The notes below the pieces were generated by a model. It ran no database searches. It saw only the letters and a program-made list of their open reading frames with translations, and was not told the origin of the DNA. Position numbers and translations under genes: made by a program. Of a DNA stretch of 64,000 nt, positions 20,645 through 32,849 are shown piece by piece; within the stretch, counting starts at the first letter, position 1, and each line of letters opens with the position of its first letter. This stretch comes from Heterostelium album PN500 (Eukaryota; Evosea; Eumycetozoa; Acytosteliales; Acytosteliaceae): NCBI RefSeq assembly GCF_000004825.1, contig NW_008805064.1, forward strand, positions 868,001 through 932,000, read 5' to 3'.

Positions 20645-21652
20645 ATGTTAAAGAGTATAAGATTATTATCATCAGTGTTAAAATCATCATCACCAACATC
20701 GAAATCATCATATTTATTCAATAATAAATCAACTTTTGCATCAGTAATCAGTAGAACAATGTCAACTACTACTGCAGTCAATCCCAATCTATTTGTCAGT
20801 CCACAATGGTTGAATGATAATCTCTCGAGTGTAAAGGTGGTCGATGCATCATGGTGGATGCCACACGAGAAGCGTGATATCCGTGCTGACTACCAAGCTG
20901 CTCACATCGATGGAGCTGTGCTCTTTGATATCGATGAAATCTGTGACAAGTCTGTCAATCTACCACACAACTTGCCAACACCCGCTGTCTTTGAGAAGGC
21001 AGTTGGCGAGCGTCTCGGTATCTCTGAGCAAGACCACGTAGTGATCTACGACTGTCGCGGAACCTACGTTGCATCGGCACGTGTCTGGTGGACATTTTTG
21101 ATTTTCGGTCACAACCCAGCCAAAGTCTCCATTCTCAGAGGTGGACTTCCAGCTTGGACACGCGCCAATCTTCCAACCGTTGCCGGCGCAATCAAAGATA
21201 CCGACAAACCAACCACCTACAAATCAACATTCAATGGCTCGCTCGTCAAGAACCGTGAGGATCTCGAGAAGAACATTGTCGATAAACACTATCAGGTGGT
21301 AGATGCTCGTGTTGCCGATCGTTTCTATGGCCGTGTCGACGAGCCACGTCCAGGATTACACCGTGGTCATATCCCAGGTGCTTTCAACGTACCATGGGTT
21401 GAGATTGTCAACAGTGCCGAAGGAGGATATCAAAACAAGGAGCGTGTACTCGAACTCTTCAAGAACAACGGTATCAACGTAGAACAACCAATTCTCACAA
21501 CCTGCGGATCCGGTACCACCGCTGCCGTACTCACACTCGGACTTCACTCATTCGGATATCCAATCGCACCAATCTACGACGGTTCTTGGTCAGAATGGGG
21601 ACAACCACAACTTAACTTACCAGTTGAACCAATCCCACAACCAAAGAATTAA
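20645..21652 (+). CDS. 3-mercaptopyruvate sulfurtransferase, probably mitochondrial (335 aa)
   Basis: Single exon. Two rhodanese domains, as in the MST/TST family: an inactive N-terminal one (about 45-180) and an active C-terminal one (about 200-325). The active loop reads TTCGSGTTAA. CGSGxTA is the MST form, whereas thiosulfate sulfurtransferase has CRKGVTA, so 3-mercaptopyruvate is the likely donor. The enzyme moves sulfur from 3-mercaptopyruvate to a thiol or cyanide in cysteine breakdown and H2S formation. The first 38 residues, up to the second Met, are rich in Ser, Lys, Arg and Leu and lack acids, as expected for a mitochondrial presequence. The second Met (residue about 39, MSTTTAVNP) could give a cytosolic form. 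Confidence 0.93.
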   Translation: MLKSIRLLSSVLKSSSPTSKSSYLFNNKSTFASVISRTMSTTTAVNPNLFVSPQWLNDNLSSVKVVDASWWMPHEKRDIRADYQAAHIDGAVLFDIDEICDKSVNLPHNLPTPAVFEKAVGERLGISEQDHVVIYDCRGTYVASARVWWTFLIFGHNPAKVSILRGGLPAWTRANLPTVAGAIKDTDKPTTYKSTFNGSLVKNREDLEKNIVDKHYQVVDARVADRFYGRVDEPRPGLHRGHIPGAFNVPWVEIVNSAEGGYQNKERVLELFKNNGINVEQPILTTCGSGTTAAVLTLGLHSFGYPIAPIYDGSWSEWGQPQLNLPVEPIPQPKN

Positions 21653-21858
21653 AATATTAATAACATACATACATATCAAATAAATAACAAAACTAACTAC
21701 ATTGTAATTACAATAAATAAATTTTTTTTTTTAATTCTTAAAATTAAATTATAAGTTTTTGTTTTTCTTTTGTTTTTTGGAGTTGTGTTGTTTTGGGCTG
21801 GAGTTGAGATTTGGAGTTGTGTTGTTGTTGTTGTTGTATGATTGTGTTATTTCTCTTC

Positions 21859-22321
21859 TTATAGTTGATGAATAGTTGTTTGACCTTCTTCTTTCTTGGC
21901 TATGATTACAACTACACCATCACGTTTACCGACGGTCGATGAAGCAATGGGAGCAGACAATTTAATAATCTTATAAAAGTTTCCTTCTTGAATGTCTTGT
22001 TGTGTACATGTATGAGTGTTGTTGTTTGGTACAAGTATTTCAGTTCCGTTTGGTATCTGTATCGATTCGGGCAGTGATATTGTACCCTCCAATATGATAT
22101 CCATTTGATTCACTGTAATCTTTAAGGCATTTGGTTTATAAAATGGAATGAAGGCATAAATGATAAAACTGTCGGCAGTCTCTGATACATTTACAGGTAA
22201 ATTGATTCTATTCAATGAATTCAATGTCATTATTGAATTTAATAAATTATCATTATTCAAATTATTAATATTATTATTATTATTGTTGTTATTGTTATTG
22301 TTATTGTTAATTATACTATGA

Positions 22322-22353
<32 letters not shown>

Positions 22354-23827
22354 GTTCTATAATTTTTAAAAAAATGTATAAAATATTTATATGGTTAGTT
22401 ATTTTCTATTATTTTATTATAATCATTTATAATTACCAAGTTTACATTTGCTCTAGATTTTGATTGATTGATTTTTTGATCTTTTAATTCGATTTCCCAT
22501 TTGTAGAGATCGTCCAATGTATAAAGATAGTCTGGATGTGTTTGAGTATAGTCATTGGGCATCAGATCATCGGTATTGATAAACTCGATAAACGGCAAAA
22601 GTGTTGCATATTTAATGCATGTCAAGAATGCGTCCTGAAGATGCACATCATGTCCATCGGAAATATCATGATTCCTCTTTCTCTTTCTCTTTTTAGCATC
22701 GGATTTCGATGATAATCTTTCATTTTCAAATGAACTAATATATTCTTTAATAGATTGCTAAATATTATTAAATTAAAGATTAATATACTAATAATTATTA
22801 TTGTTATTGTTATTGTTATTGTTATTGTTATTGATTATTATTATTAACTTACATCATCTAAATGTTGATAAATAAAAGTATATACAGCACCACATAGATT
22901 TGCCATGTCATTGGGTTGTTTATAACGTTTTTCAGAGTCGATCTTGTTGGTGTAGAGTGCAAGCACTAGGGTTCTTCTGATGCTAGGTGTCTTTTGAGTC
23001 GGTACCACTCGGAAATAGTAGTTGAGAAAAGCGAGTGCCTCTTTCTTCTTGTCCTCTTGTCCACGCTCTGTGATAGGTCGTAGATTCTGCTGTTGCTGCT
23101 GAATGACCTGTTGTGTCAGTGATACCTGTGTCTGTCCATTACCAAAATTGGAATGTGCATTGAATTGCAGTAGATGTGTCGGTAGAGGTGGTGGAGAAGG
23201 TGGCATTGCACACAATATATTATCGTCGCTATTCAATTGTTGTTGTTGTTGTAGATCATTCATTGGTGATGATCTTCCATTATTAGCGTTTGTTGTTGTT
23301 GTTGTTGTTGTTGTCGTTGTATTGTTGTTTGTTATTATATCACTTAATTGTGATGACATTGTATTGAGAAGTGTACCTGTTGACTCTTGTAGCAGACTAC
23401 CTGCATTGCCTGCACTCAGATGGAACGATTGGGTATGCAGGACGGTTCCGTTCGTATTGAGATAGCTGTCGGTGACTGAATCAGTTGTCGATTGAGAATC
23501 ATCTTGTTGTTGATGTTGTAGATACTGAGTGTTACCATTACCATTGCCATTGCTATTTCCATTGCCATTACCATTTAGATGTACAATTGTGGCATGTTGT
23601 GATTGAAATTGATTATGATTATGATTATTATTGTTGTTACTATGTTGATGATTATTACTACCATTGTCTAGCTCTGATACCATCGATGCATATCCACCAT
23701 TGGAATAGTAAGAATGATCGTTTCCAACTTGATTTGGATCGATATACAACAAGTGCATCTGGTCATTCGAATCGACGACATGATTTAGAAATGTATTTGA
23801 AGTGTCATCTTCTAATGAAGACATCAT
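21859..23827 (-). CDS. Asn/Gln-rich protein ending in an Hsp20-like domain (597 aa)
   Basis: Three exons: 22853-23827, 22437-22757 and 21859-22356. The first 240 residues are low complexity (poly-Asn, poly-Gln, poly-Thr). A conserved-looking helical part follows (about 255-345: KKEALAFLNYYFRVVP, TPSIRRTLVLALYTNKID, MANLCGAVYTFIYQHL). Next comes a basic KKRKRKRNHD stretch that may be a nuclear signal, and an acidic helix (LYTLDDLYKWEIEL). After another Asn run, the last 120 residues fold like an alpha-crystallin/Hsp20 or CS beta-sandwich: LPVNVSETADSFIIYAFIPF, KPNALKITVNQMDIILEGTI, FYKIIKLSAPI, GVVVIIAKK. Hsp20 domains bind unfolded or partner proteins. A nuclear role is inference. I do not know a named homologue. 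Confidence 0.75.
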
Positions 23828-24517
23828 TTAAGAACTATTTTTATTTTTGTTTTTTTTTTTGACAATAAATCTAATATAAAAGATCTAATAACTAACTAGA
23901 TCTTAATTCTTTATAATAAATTGTTGTTACTGGTTGTTACTGGTTATTGCTATTTGATTATACTCTAACCTCCTTTTTTTTTTTTTTTTTTTTTTGTATT
24001 TTTAAAAAATTTTCAAATTTTATAAAAAAATAAAAATAAAAATAAAATTATAAAAAAACAAAATATATAATGTAAATCGAAAAGGAAAGGGAATGGTGAT
24101 TTGTGTGTGTGTGAAATAAATAAATAATTGTTTGTTTTATGTGGTGACCTTTAAAAGTAAAGGATTTCAAATTATTGACAGTATTAATTTGGGAATAGAA
24201 TTTTTTTTTTTTTTTTTTTTTTTTTGATTTTTTCAAAATTTATTTGAAATTTAGTTGCACATTTATTTTTAAATTAATTGAATTTTTTCAAACCCCAAAA
24301 TTTCGAAAAAAGTCGTTAGGTGGACTATTTTAGTCAACAATCATTATTTTGATATTTTTTTTAAATAGTTTTTAATCAAAAAGGTGTTGGCGCAATACTT
24401 CATACCCTCTTTATCTCCCACATTTATCAAAAATTATGATTGATGACCGCCGATCACCGATATAATATATGTTTTGTTTTTAAATTATTATTTTTTTTTA
24501 TTTATAATATTTTTCTT
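23828..24517. other. AT-rich intergenic region
   Basis: 690 bp with long poly-T runs near 23970 and 24200. It is the promoter side of the Hsp20-like gene and the 3' flank of the Stealth gene. A slightly more mixed stretch at 24380-24460 shows no recognisable RNA fold or ORF. Confidence 0.5.
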
Positions 24518-27500
24518 TTAGACGATATAATATTTCTTATTTTGTCTTGATAGTTGTTTTGATTTTTGTTGTTTCCAAATTAAAAATAATACAAATACGA
24601 TTAGACCACTTAGGAGTAAGATGGTGGTGTGATTTCTTTGGTTGTCTTCGGCTTTGATGCTGACGATGTCACCGATGTACTGGAAGTGATTGGTGGTCGA
24701 AGCGGGCAACTCGAACGACGATGGTCGTGGGAAGAGCGATTCGTAAAAGTCGTGTACAACCTTGATGGCGAGTGGCGCCGTCGGTTTGTCGTGATTGATG
24801 TTGTCGTTGAGACAGATGAATTTGTGACGACGCTGTCTGACTCCGTCGAGTCGACTCTGAGTCACCGTGTAGTTGTCGTCGACCATCAGGAATGCCACTT
24901 CGTCGGTACCCTCAATGGTGGTCTGATAGAAGTTGCGCTTCGAGTAGGATACACGTGCGTCCTCGAAGGTCTTGTTCGATGCACGCACCACCTCGTTGGT
25001 GATGTGACACTCCTCGAGTTCCACTCCGCTTATCTCGAGGGTGCGGTTGTCCAACTCGACGATGTTGGTGATCTCGCCGTTGGCCAGTTGCTCCTGTTGG
25101 CGCAGTGAGTGACATGCCTTGTAGAGATTCGACTTGAACTCCTTGAAGGCGGTGGCTCTCACCGGTGTACCATAGACATTGACGGCAAACGATCGCAGTT
25201 CATTCTCATTCAACCAGCCATCGCCATTGATATCGATCTCCGAGTGCCAGAGTTTATCGAAATCGAACGGTACCTTCTTGTGAATCATATAGTAAAAGTA
25301 GGAGAATGCATATTGCATATCTCTTGGATTTCTCAAACTGTGACTACTTGTTGATTCCCATTGAACTGGCCACCTAAATAGCAATTTTAATAATTAGTTT
25401 GTTAGTTATTTGAATGTTGGCCATTATTAAATAATAATATTATCAATTACTTTGTTTGAATTTCTTCCATTAAATCTTTATCAATCATATGTGGCATATG
25501 AGCAGGTACTTTTCTTGGTGATGGACCAAATTCGACAGTGTAGAGACGATTTACATATTTGAGTGAGTCACCAAACATATCCATTAGTTTTCTACTTTGG
25601 GCGGCTGGTTTCTCTTGTTTGATGTCTTCGGTTTCCTCCCATGGGAATACTTCACCTTCTTCCTTGAGAATCTTCTCTAGTTCACGGTTTTGCATATATC
25701 TCTCAAATGCCAACATCTCTGGATCCTCATTGGATTTGCTAAGCATCAACTCTCGTTGTTTGGCAATGTAATGATTCTCCAACTTCTTTTCCTCTTCAGA
25801 TTTGCGTTCTATAAACTTCATTACAAGCAAATCATCTGGATCCTCTGCTGCTGCTGATGATGCTGCAATTGAATTCAACACCACCTCTTCCTCTTCCTCT
25901 TCCACTTGGATATTCAACAATTGTCTACCTGTACCACTTATTTCCTGTTGTTGCTTCTTTTCATCTTGATTATCGAATATCTTATCTTCCAATATATCTA
26001 TCAAGTCGGCATTGTTTAACTGATCGTTGTTGTTGTTGTTGTCATCGTTGAAATCGTTGGATGCTACTATATTACTTCGTTCATCGTTGTTGTTTGTAAA
26101 CAACTTGACGTCTTCACCGAGAGAATTGAAGATCTCGGCGACACTTGAACCCTCTGGTTTATTGAGTGCATTCTCCAAATCGGTAATGGAATCCTCTCTA
26201 TCCATAGATTGATCTTGTGTACTACCACCAGATACCAAATCATCATCCAACTGCTCAGAAGCAGGATTACTATTGCCTTTTGTTGAATGTTCTTCTTTTA
26301 TATTCAATGGACTCGCTTGATTATCTTTTGCATCTGTATTGTGATTCTCATTGTTATCATTATTATTTTCATTTTCATTATTATTATTATTATTATTCTT
26401 TGGTATCCAATCTTGTTTATCATTAACATTCTCTACTGATATTGATTTAACTGTTTCTGTTGGATTTGGTGTTGTTTCTGTTGATGATGATGTTTCAAAA
26501 TCTGATGCTGTATGCTCTCTTGATGTTTTTACTGTTTTTGTTGTTGAATTTGAATTGGTTTGTGTAGAAGTAGCTGTCTTTGTTGTTGTTGTTTGATTAG
26601 TTAATGGTGTTAATGTAGATAAAGGTTTTTCAGTTGTATTGACAATAGTTGATAGTGTAATATTAAAATCCTTAGTGAATGTCTTTTTCGTGTCACCCGA
26701 TCCAGTTTCATACGATATAGAAATCGATACCGACTGGTACGGTATATTATGATGGAATGTCAATGTCATTATCTTATTCTTTTGAGAGATTGTCGCTGTT
26801 CTCACCAACACTGCATTGTCATGTGATCCATCGGTAATAGTCGCTTCACCAACAAGTTGCGTCAGATTGAAATAAACTGCATTCGTTCCATTTATTATTT
26901 CTATATGTGTCTATAGAATAAAATATCGAATTCAGTTATTAGTTAAACAAAAAATAATAAGATTTAAACAACAATCATATATTACATACTTGATTTGTTA
27001 TATTATATCCCAACATTTCATTAAACATAATTTCAACACCACAATCACCGGCATCGAATCCACAGTCAATGTTCTTACACATACGATCGCAATGTTTGTC
27101 ACCGATCCAGGCGTCAGGACAACTACGAGAACAGTAGTTTCTAGCTTTGGTGTCGGTACGAGATGTTGTACTGGTACCGCCACCAGTGTTTCGATTCCAC
27201 CAACGTGTTTTCGCTTTACCGGTGGAGTTGTTGCAGTCGCCACCGTCAAAGTCACACAGTGTGACATTGCAAGCGGCATCACAGAATCCGTCACCCACCC
27301 AATTGTTTGGACAACCATCGTTACAATTTGGCACTGGCCAAGAGAGGAACACCTTTTGGCCGCCTCCCTTGGTTGCGAAATCATCGGGATACACCGGTCG
27401 GCCGAACATGACGTCGTCGTTCAGGTAGAGGAATTTCTTTGACAGTCCTGGAATACGATGAATGTTTGTCTCGATCGATGGCGAGCTAAAAGTCGGGAGA

Positions 27501-28085
27501 TGCGATCGGTTTCTAAAGATCTCTTCGTGTGTCACAATGGTGATCTTTGGATTGGAGAGATCGAGCCAGTTGGGCACCTGGCCGTTGGTCACCAGGAAGA
27601 TCTGTCGGACCCACGGCGCAAACTGCTCGACCGAACGCAACGAGTATTTCAACTCCTGGTTATCGATGTATCGCGATGGTGGATTGTCGTCACGGTAGCA
27701 GTTGTGCTTCGAAGGATCCTGCTTCTCGGTGCACTCTGGCATGGTCGGGTCACGCAGCGATCTCTTCAGATCGTTGACCGCCTTGATCAGCTTTGGATCG
27801 GAACCATTCACCCAAGTATAAACAATATCTATCGAATCTGAGCAAACCGCCCATTTACTATCTTTTCCACCGACATTATCATTCCATCTAAAACTATCTG
27901 TATTTAAATAATATCCTTTTTTGAGTTAATATATCAATTCGAATTTCAAATTCCAGAAACAAAAAAAAAAAAAAGCAAAAACATAACAACAACTTACCAC
28001 TTCCTTCGCTTGTAACAGTGAAAACAGATACCAACTGAAATACTGTGTTAAATGAGATGAATGCACCCAATATACATAGTGCCAT
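24518..28085 (-). CDS. GlcNAc-1-phosphotransferase alpha/beta-like Stealth protein (1,103 aa)
   Basis: Four exons: 27998-28085, 26990-27897, 25451-26910 and 24518-25373. The N-terminal hydrophobic stretch ([20 protein letters not shown]) should be a signal anchor. Stealth motifs are in order. CR1 is [13 protein letters not shown] (about 53-65). CR2 includes [24 protein letters not shown] and [11 protein letters not shown] (about 185-195). Two Notch-type LNR modules follow ([16 protein letters not shown] and [15 protein letters not shown]). Then come a long Asn/Glu-rich spacer and CR3 ([12 protein letters not shown] ... [14 protein letters not shown]). An EF-hand, [13 protein letters not shown], lies near 866. 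A C-terminal membrane helix lies near 1075-1092. The GNPTAB enzyme tags lysosomal hydrolases with GlcNAc-1-phosphate in the Golgi; the same activity is inferred. The start is uncertain because the frame stays open upstream without an ATG. Confidence 0.9.
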
Positions 28086-29056
28086 ACCCCATCGACTCGA
28101 CAAAAATGAATAAAATTTAAATTGAAATACTTTAATTAAACTATTACTATCTATTTTTTGCCATGACTTATTGTTTTATTGTTTTTTTATAATATCTTTA
28201 TTTATATCTTATATCTATATCTATATATTTCTGCGATTATTATGATTATTTTATTTTAAAATATTAAAGTACATTGACCAAACAATGACTTTTAAATATT
28301 TTATTTAATATCTAATCTCTATATCTATATTTATATAACAAACTATCTATATCTATATGTTATCTAATCTCTATTTATAATGAATAGGTTATTTGATTAT
28401 TGAAACTTATATCATTTACTAAAATATATATTTAACTTTTGATATTTCTAACAAAAAAATATTATTAGGAATGTGACAAAAGATTGTAGATGTGGCAATA
28501 AAAATAAATTGTAATATAATAAATGCAATGACCTTTTGATCCTTGACTTTGAATCACCAATCCACAAAACATTCCAAAAACTGTTGTGTTTTTTTTTTTT
28601 TTTTTTCAACAACTTTTTGCAGTGATACTTTTAAAAAATCAATGTGTGCGTTGTGCAGAATAATCCGTTTTTTTTTTTCAATCAAAAACCGACAATTTCG
28701 AAGTTTCTATTGACATGTCTGTAATAAATTTCTTTTATTTATTTTAAAACATGGTAAACAATTTATCTATTTATTTTTATTTCAATATCAATAAATAGAC
28801 TAGATTTGAATTGTTGGAATGAAGTTAACTCAAGTCTCTCAAAAATTTTCTACAACAATTTTACTTTGCTTTTTTTCTTTTTTTTACAATCCTCAAAACA
28901 AAAAATAGGGAAAGATATTTTTAATTTTGACAACTTGAAAAGTAGAATGAAAGATGCAGATATTAAAAAAGAAATATAAATTAAAGTACAAGTTTTTTAT
29001 TAAAAATGTGGATAAAGTAATAATAATAAATTGATTGTTTTGTTATGACGTTTTGT
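28086..29056. other. AT-rich intergenic region
   Basis: 971 bp upstream of the Stealth gene and downstream of CCDC22. Only TATATC-type low-complexity sequence and homopolymer runs are seen. Confidence 0.6.
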
Positions 29057-31133
29057 TTAGTTGGAACCTGCAGAAGCCATCTTTGATTTTACTTGCGCAA
29101 TCAATGTCTGATTCTCTGCTTTGATTGTCTTGAGATCGTTGAGTACACGATCGGTATTGAGTGTATTGGTTTTCTGTGAGATGTAATCGATCTTGGAGGT
29201 GAGTGTAAAGATGTTGTTTTGGTAGGTACCGGTTTCGTCGATCGCCGTGAGCAACGTTTGGAACTTCTCGTCGATAACGGCAAACGATTTGATTGCAGTC
29301 TTGGCGGTCTGATCTTTCTTGGCGTCGGCATACAGCATGTCTTTGACGGCATCGAATGTACGCACCGCCGTATCGGTGATGGTGTTGATCTCCTTCTGGA
29401 GAGTGCGAGTATCCAGCAGGATACGATCGATATCCTCCTTCTGTTTCTTGATGTTCTTGACACTCTCGATGATACGACGAGTGTACATCGAACGATTGGT
29501 GTCTTTCGGCATCGCTTTGTAGGTGTCTTGCAGCTGTGTGAACAACTCCTCCTTGGCGCGAATGTCGGCAATCATCTTCTTGATCAACGCACGAATCTCC
29601 TTGATACGCTCGACCTTTGATTTCGCCTCGTCGCTCTGGTTGGCTTTCTCGTCTTTCAGCTGACGGTATTTCTCGATGATCGGACGTCTCACCTTTTCCC
29701 ACTCGCCGCTCATCTCGATCAGGCTTGCCGATGTCTGCTGACAGAGTTCCTGCAGCTTGGCAAAATTCTCCTCGGCGTTCTCCAACAAGCCGAAAGTCTT
29801 CTTCTTGACTTTGTATTCCTTTTCGAGTTCGGCACGCTTACGATCCTCTTCGTTGATCTGCGCTTCGAGCTGACGAATCTGCTGAATCCAATCGTCCATC
29901 TCAGAGGTGGCGTTTGCCATACGATTGGCTAGCTCCTCGAGTACCGATTGCAACTGGTCGATTTCCTCCTGTTGTTTCTGTTGTCGCTCTTCCTCTGTTT
30001 CCTTTGCCTTTGGTTCGATTGGCTCGGAAGCAACCTCTTCATTTGTAAAAGCTTTCTTTCTTGCGAATTGACCATAGTCATCATCTGCCGATCCCATTCC
30101 AAACTGACCAATCACATGATCAAATGTATTATTTCTTCTTGAATCTGCACTGGATCCATCGACCATCGCCGATCTAATACTATCATTCATCTTTGATAAT
30201 ATTGTCTTTGATTTATTCTTTTTATATTCCTAAAATAGTAGTTAGTTAGAGTGTGTTTTGACATCTTTTGGAAAAAAAATACAAATTTCAATCAATCACT
30301 TACTAATGGATTCAATCCAGATTGTGAACCTTTTGTATTCCATTCATTTTCACGTTCTTGTGCTTCGGCATAGATGGAGAGATTGTACTCAAAGACAGAG
30401 GGTGCAACGTCGTCGGTACGATTAGGCTGTTGGTTGATAGGACGTAGGTGTTTGATGTAAAAGTCTTCGAGACCCGGTGTTAGCTTGAGTTGACGTCCAC
30501 GAGCCGGAATCTTGAGTGGCGCCACTGTGAAGAGTTTCGCGGTCGAGTAGTTACCGGGAATACGCTTGGTGAATGGACAAAAGTAAGGCATCCACGACTC
30601 TTTGATGGACGATGCCAAGTGGTTGCAAATCAAGTCCTTGAGTGATGCGGTGGAGTCGCCTTCGACCACCTCCTTCTTTGGTAGATGCTGACCGAGGAAC
30701 ACAAAGATACGACGTACATCGTTGATGTTTGGATAAAGCAGGTTGTGATAACTCAACTCTGCACGATAGCCAGTCTCACGAATGGTGGCAGCCAGTACCG
30801 AACAACTGTTGACACGCGCCGACATATTCTTTGGTATAGTTGCAGTGAGATTCGCCACTTTAGCTTCATTGATAACTCGCAAATATGCCAAACATGCTTT
30901 ATATACAATTTCTGCATCGAAATCCTTAATAGTAATTTCATCACCCAATTCACTAAAAAATAAATATTTTATAAAATATGATGATGATGTTATAAAATAA
31001 ATTGATAAGTGTTTGAACCTATTTATTGATAGAATAGAGAGAGATATGAAAACTTTGCTATAGCATAGAATAACATTACATACCATCCTAAATCTCTTAA
31101 TGTAAGCAAAATGATTCCATCTGCTTCATCCAT
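29057..31133 (-). CDS. ccdc22: CCDC22, CCC complex subunit (623 aa)
   Basis: Three exons: 31084-31133, 30304-30952 and 29057-30229. The start MDEADGIILLTLRDLG mirrors human MEEADRILIHSLRQAG. The N-terminal CH-like (NN-CH) part follows: LAYLRVINEA, MSARVNSC, GYRAELSYHNLLYPN and VRRIFVFLGQHLPK. After a variable linker the C-terminal half is coiled coil with family landmarks GEWEKVRRPIIEKYR, YTRRIIESVKNIKKQKEDIDRIL, DTRTLQKEIN and YADAKKDQTAKTA. CCDC22 pairs with CCDC93 and COMMD proteins. With Retriever and WASH, it recycles membrane cargo from endosomes. The exon joins restore the family alignment without gaps, so the model is strong. Confidence 0.95.
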
Positions 31134-31553
31134 TTTAAATCTATTTCTATTCTAATAATAAATATATTGATTAAATAGAAATAAATAAATATGTTGTTAA
31201 ATAATGAAACTATTTAGTAATGACTAAATAAATTGATTTCAGATATGAATTCATCATTATCATTATTTTTTAAAAATTTGATCAAAACTTTTTTTAGAAA
31301 AATCAATTGTAATTTTTTTTTTTTTGTTTTTAGATTAATTTAATTTTATTATCTTTGTCTTTGTTTGTTATAATTAATTTTCTCTTTCTTAAATGTTGGT
31401 TCTGTTGTGACTTCTTACTATGGTGTATAGATATCTGTTTAAAAATTAAAAATTAAAATTAAAAAAACAAAATAGTTAGTAAAATGTATTCTCTATCTCT
31501 CTCTTGGATTTTCTTTAAATATTAATAGATGATTGATGATCAGAATGTTTTTT
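31134..31553. other. AT-rich intergenic spacer
   Basis: 420 bp. It is the promoter of CCDC22 and the 3' flank of the phosphatase gene. Nothing else seen. Confidence 0.6.
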
Positions 31554-32849
31554 TCAAACACTATAAGATTGTTTATTTGAATTAAAGTCGTTTAGGTGAC
31601 GTGCAATTTTAACTGATTGTGGTTCGGTGGTGGTGTTGGTGGAATATTGCTTCCAATACCATACCCAATAATGAGCGACTGATATATGATTATCATGTCC
31701 AAACAGCGAGAGATAGTTTAGTCGGTAGGTGGAGAGTGAACAGATCACTCCTATCGTCCAGCCCAGCAGTACATTGCCAAAAGTATGTCGGTAGTCGACG
31801 ATTCTGCTAACACCCACCAGGACGGCACCGCATATACACATCAGGATCATTACATAGATAAAGAGATGACCACGATTGTTAAAGGTTTTCAGTCGGGCAT
31901 GCAAGAAGAGCGCCAGAAAGACAAGTCCGCATGCAGCCAGTCCGGCATGTCCCGAGGGATACGCAGCCATTCCGTCGAGAATATCGGCCTCGTCACCGGT
32001 GCAAACCTCTTTGCTGTAGTAGAGCTGGTTGAATCCGACGGGTGTGGCGCGTGCCAACGATTCCGGTGTCGGTTTGCAACGCACCAAGAAATTCGGTCGG
32101 AGACCGCCAATGAAACATTTGATGACGGCAACCAGCAGCAACGTCAAACCAAACGATTGGATCAAACCGAGAACGCTGTGATGCAGATCGTGCCAGTTGC
32201 GAGAGTGATAGATAATCGTTACAAACATGACGATGATCGGGAGGAACAAGGAGATGGCGAGAAGCGCAGGGAAAGGCACCAGTTCGTCAACCAGTGGATA
32301 GGAGATGTTTGGATCGTTCAGTGAGAAGAGACGTCCTCTCACCGGAACGAAATAGAAAAGCATTCCTCCGGTCAGTGTTGCCATTATGGTGAAGCACCAA
32401 TCGAAAACATACATGGCAACACGATACCGACGACGTATATCTAAACTTAGAAATGGTGTATGATTATCTGAACTTGAATCATAACCCATATTTCCATTAT
32501 TCGTATTATTTTTAAGATTATTATTATTATTTGATATTCTATTATGACAATTTTTACAAGTTTCTGGATTTTGTTTTTGTTGTTGTTGATGTTGTTTATA
32601 CACTGGTTTCAATTCAACTGAGTTCTTCAAGTTGTTATCCTCATTTTTTATGGAAATTGGTTTCATGAAATCTTTAACGGATGAATCTATATCAATATTA
32701 TTATTTATCATAGGATTTTGACTCGAATTTATATTATTATTATTTTCATTGTTATTAACCACAATACTGTTATTATTACTGTCATTTATACAACTATTAC
32801 CGACATTTTCGTTATTACTATTATCTGTTGACTCACTTCCTTCAACCAT
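31554..32849 (-). CDS. PAP2-family lipid phosphate phosphatase (431 aa)
   Basis: Single exon. About 130 Asn-rich residues precede a six-helix PAP2 membrane domain: VFDWCFTIMATLTGGMLFYF, ALLAISLFLPIIVMFVTIIY, LGLIQSFGLTLLLVAVIKCF, AACGLVFLALFLHARL, FIYVMILMCICGAVLVGV and VLLGWTIGVICSL. Motif C1 is KCFIGGLRP (KX6RP) and C2 is PSGH. C3 is SRIVDYRHTFGN, where the usual SRX5HX3D ends in Asn instead of Asp. LPPs remove phosphate from phosphatidate, lysophosphatidate and similar lipids at the outer face of the plasma membrane or in the ER lumen. The missing C3 Asp normally supports the catalytic His, so activity may be low or altered. Confidence 0.88.
   Translation of the reverse strand: MVEGSESTDNSNNENVGNSCINDSNNNSIVVNNNENNNNINSSQNPMINNNIDIDSSVKDFMKPISIKNEDNNLKNSVELKPVYKQHQQQQKQNPETCKNCHNRISNNNNNLKNNTNNGNMGYDSSSDNHTPFLSLDIRRRYRVAMYVFDWCFTIMATLTGGMLFYFVPVRGRLFSLNDPNISYPLVDELVPFPALLAISLFLPIIVMFVTIIYHSRNWHDLHHSVLGLIQSFGLTLLLVAVIKCFIGGLRPNFLVRCKPTPESLARATPVGFNQLYYSKEVCTGDEADILDGMAAYPSGHAGLAACGLVFLALFLHARLKTFNNRGHLFIYVMILMCICGAVLVGVSRIVDYRHTFGNVLLGWTIGVICSLSTYRLNYLSLFGHDNHISVAHYWVWYWKQYSTNTTTEPQSVKIARHLNDFNSNKQSYSV

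Noticed and set aside
23103-23465. 120-codon + strand ORF with Cys and Val runs
   Set aside because: Antisense shadow of the poly-Asn/Thr tract of the Hsp20-like gene.
29043-29702. 219-codon minus-strand ORF overlapping CCDC22
   Set aside because: Alternative frame of the same coiled-coil exon; CCDC22 homology fixes the true frame.
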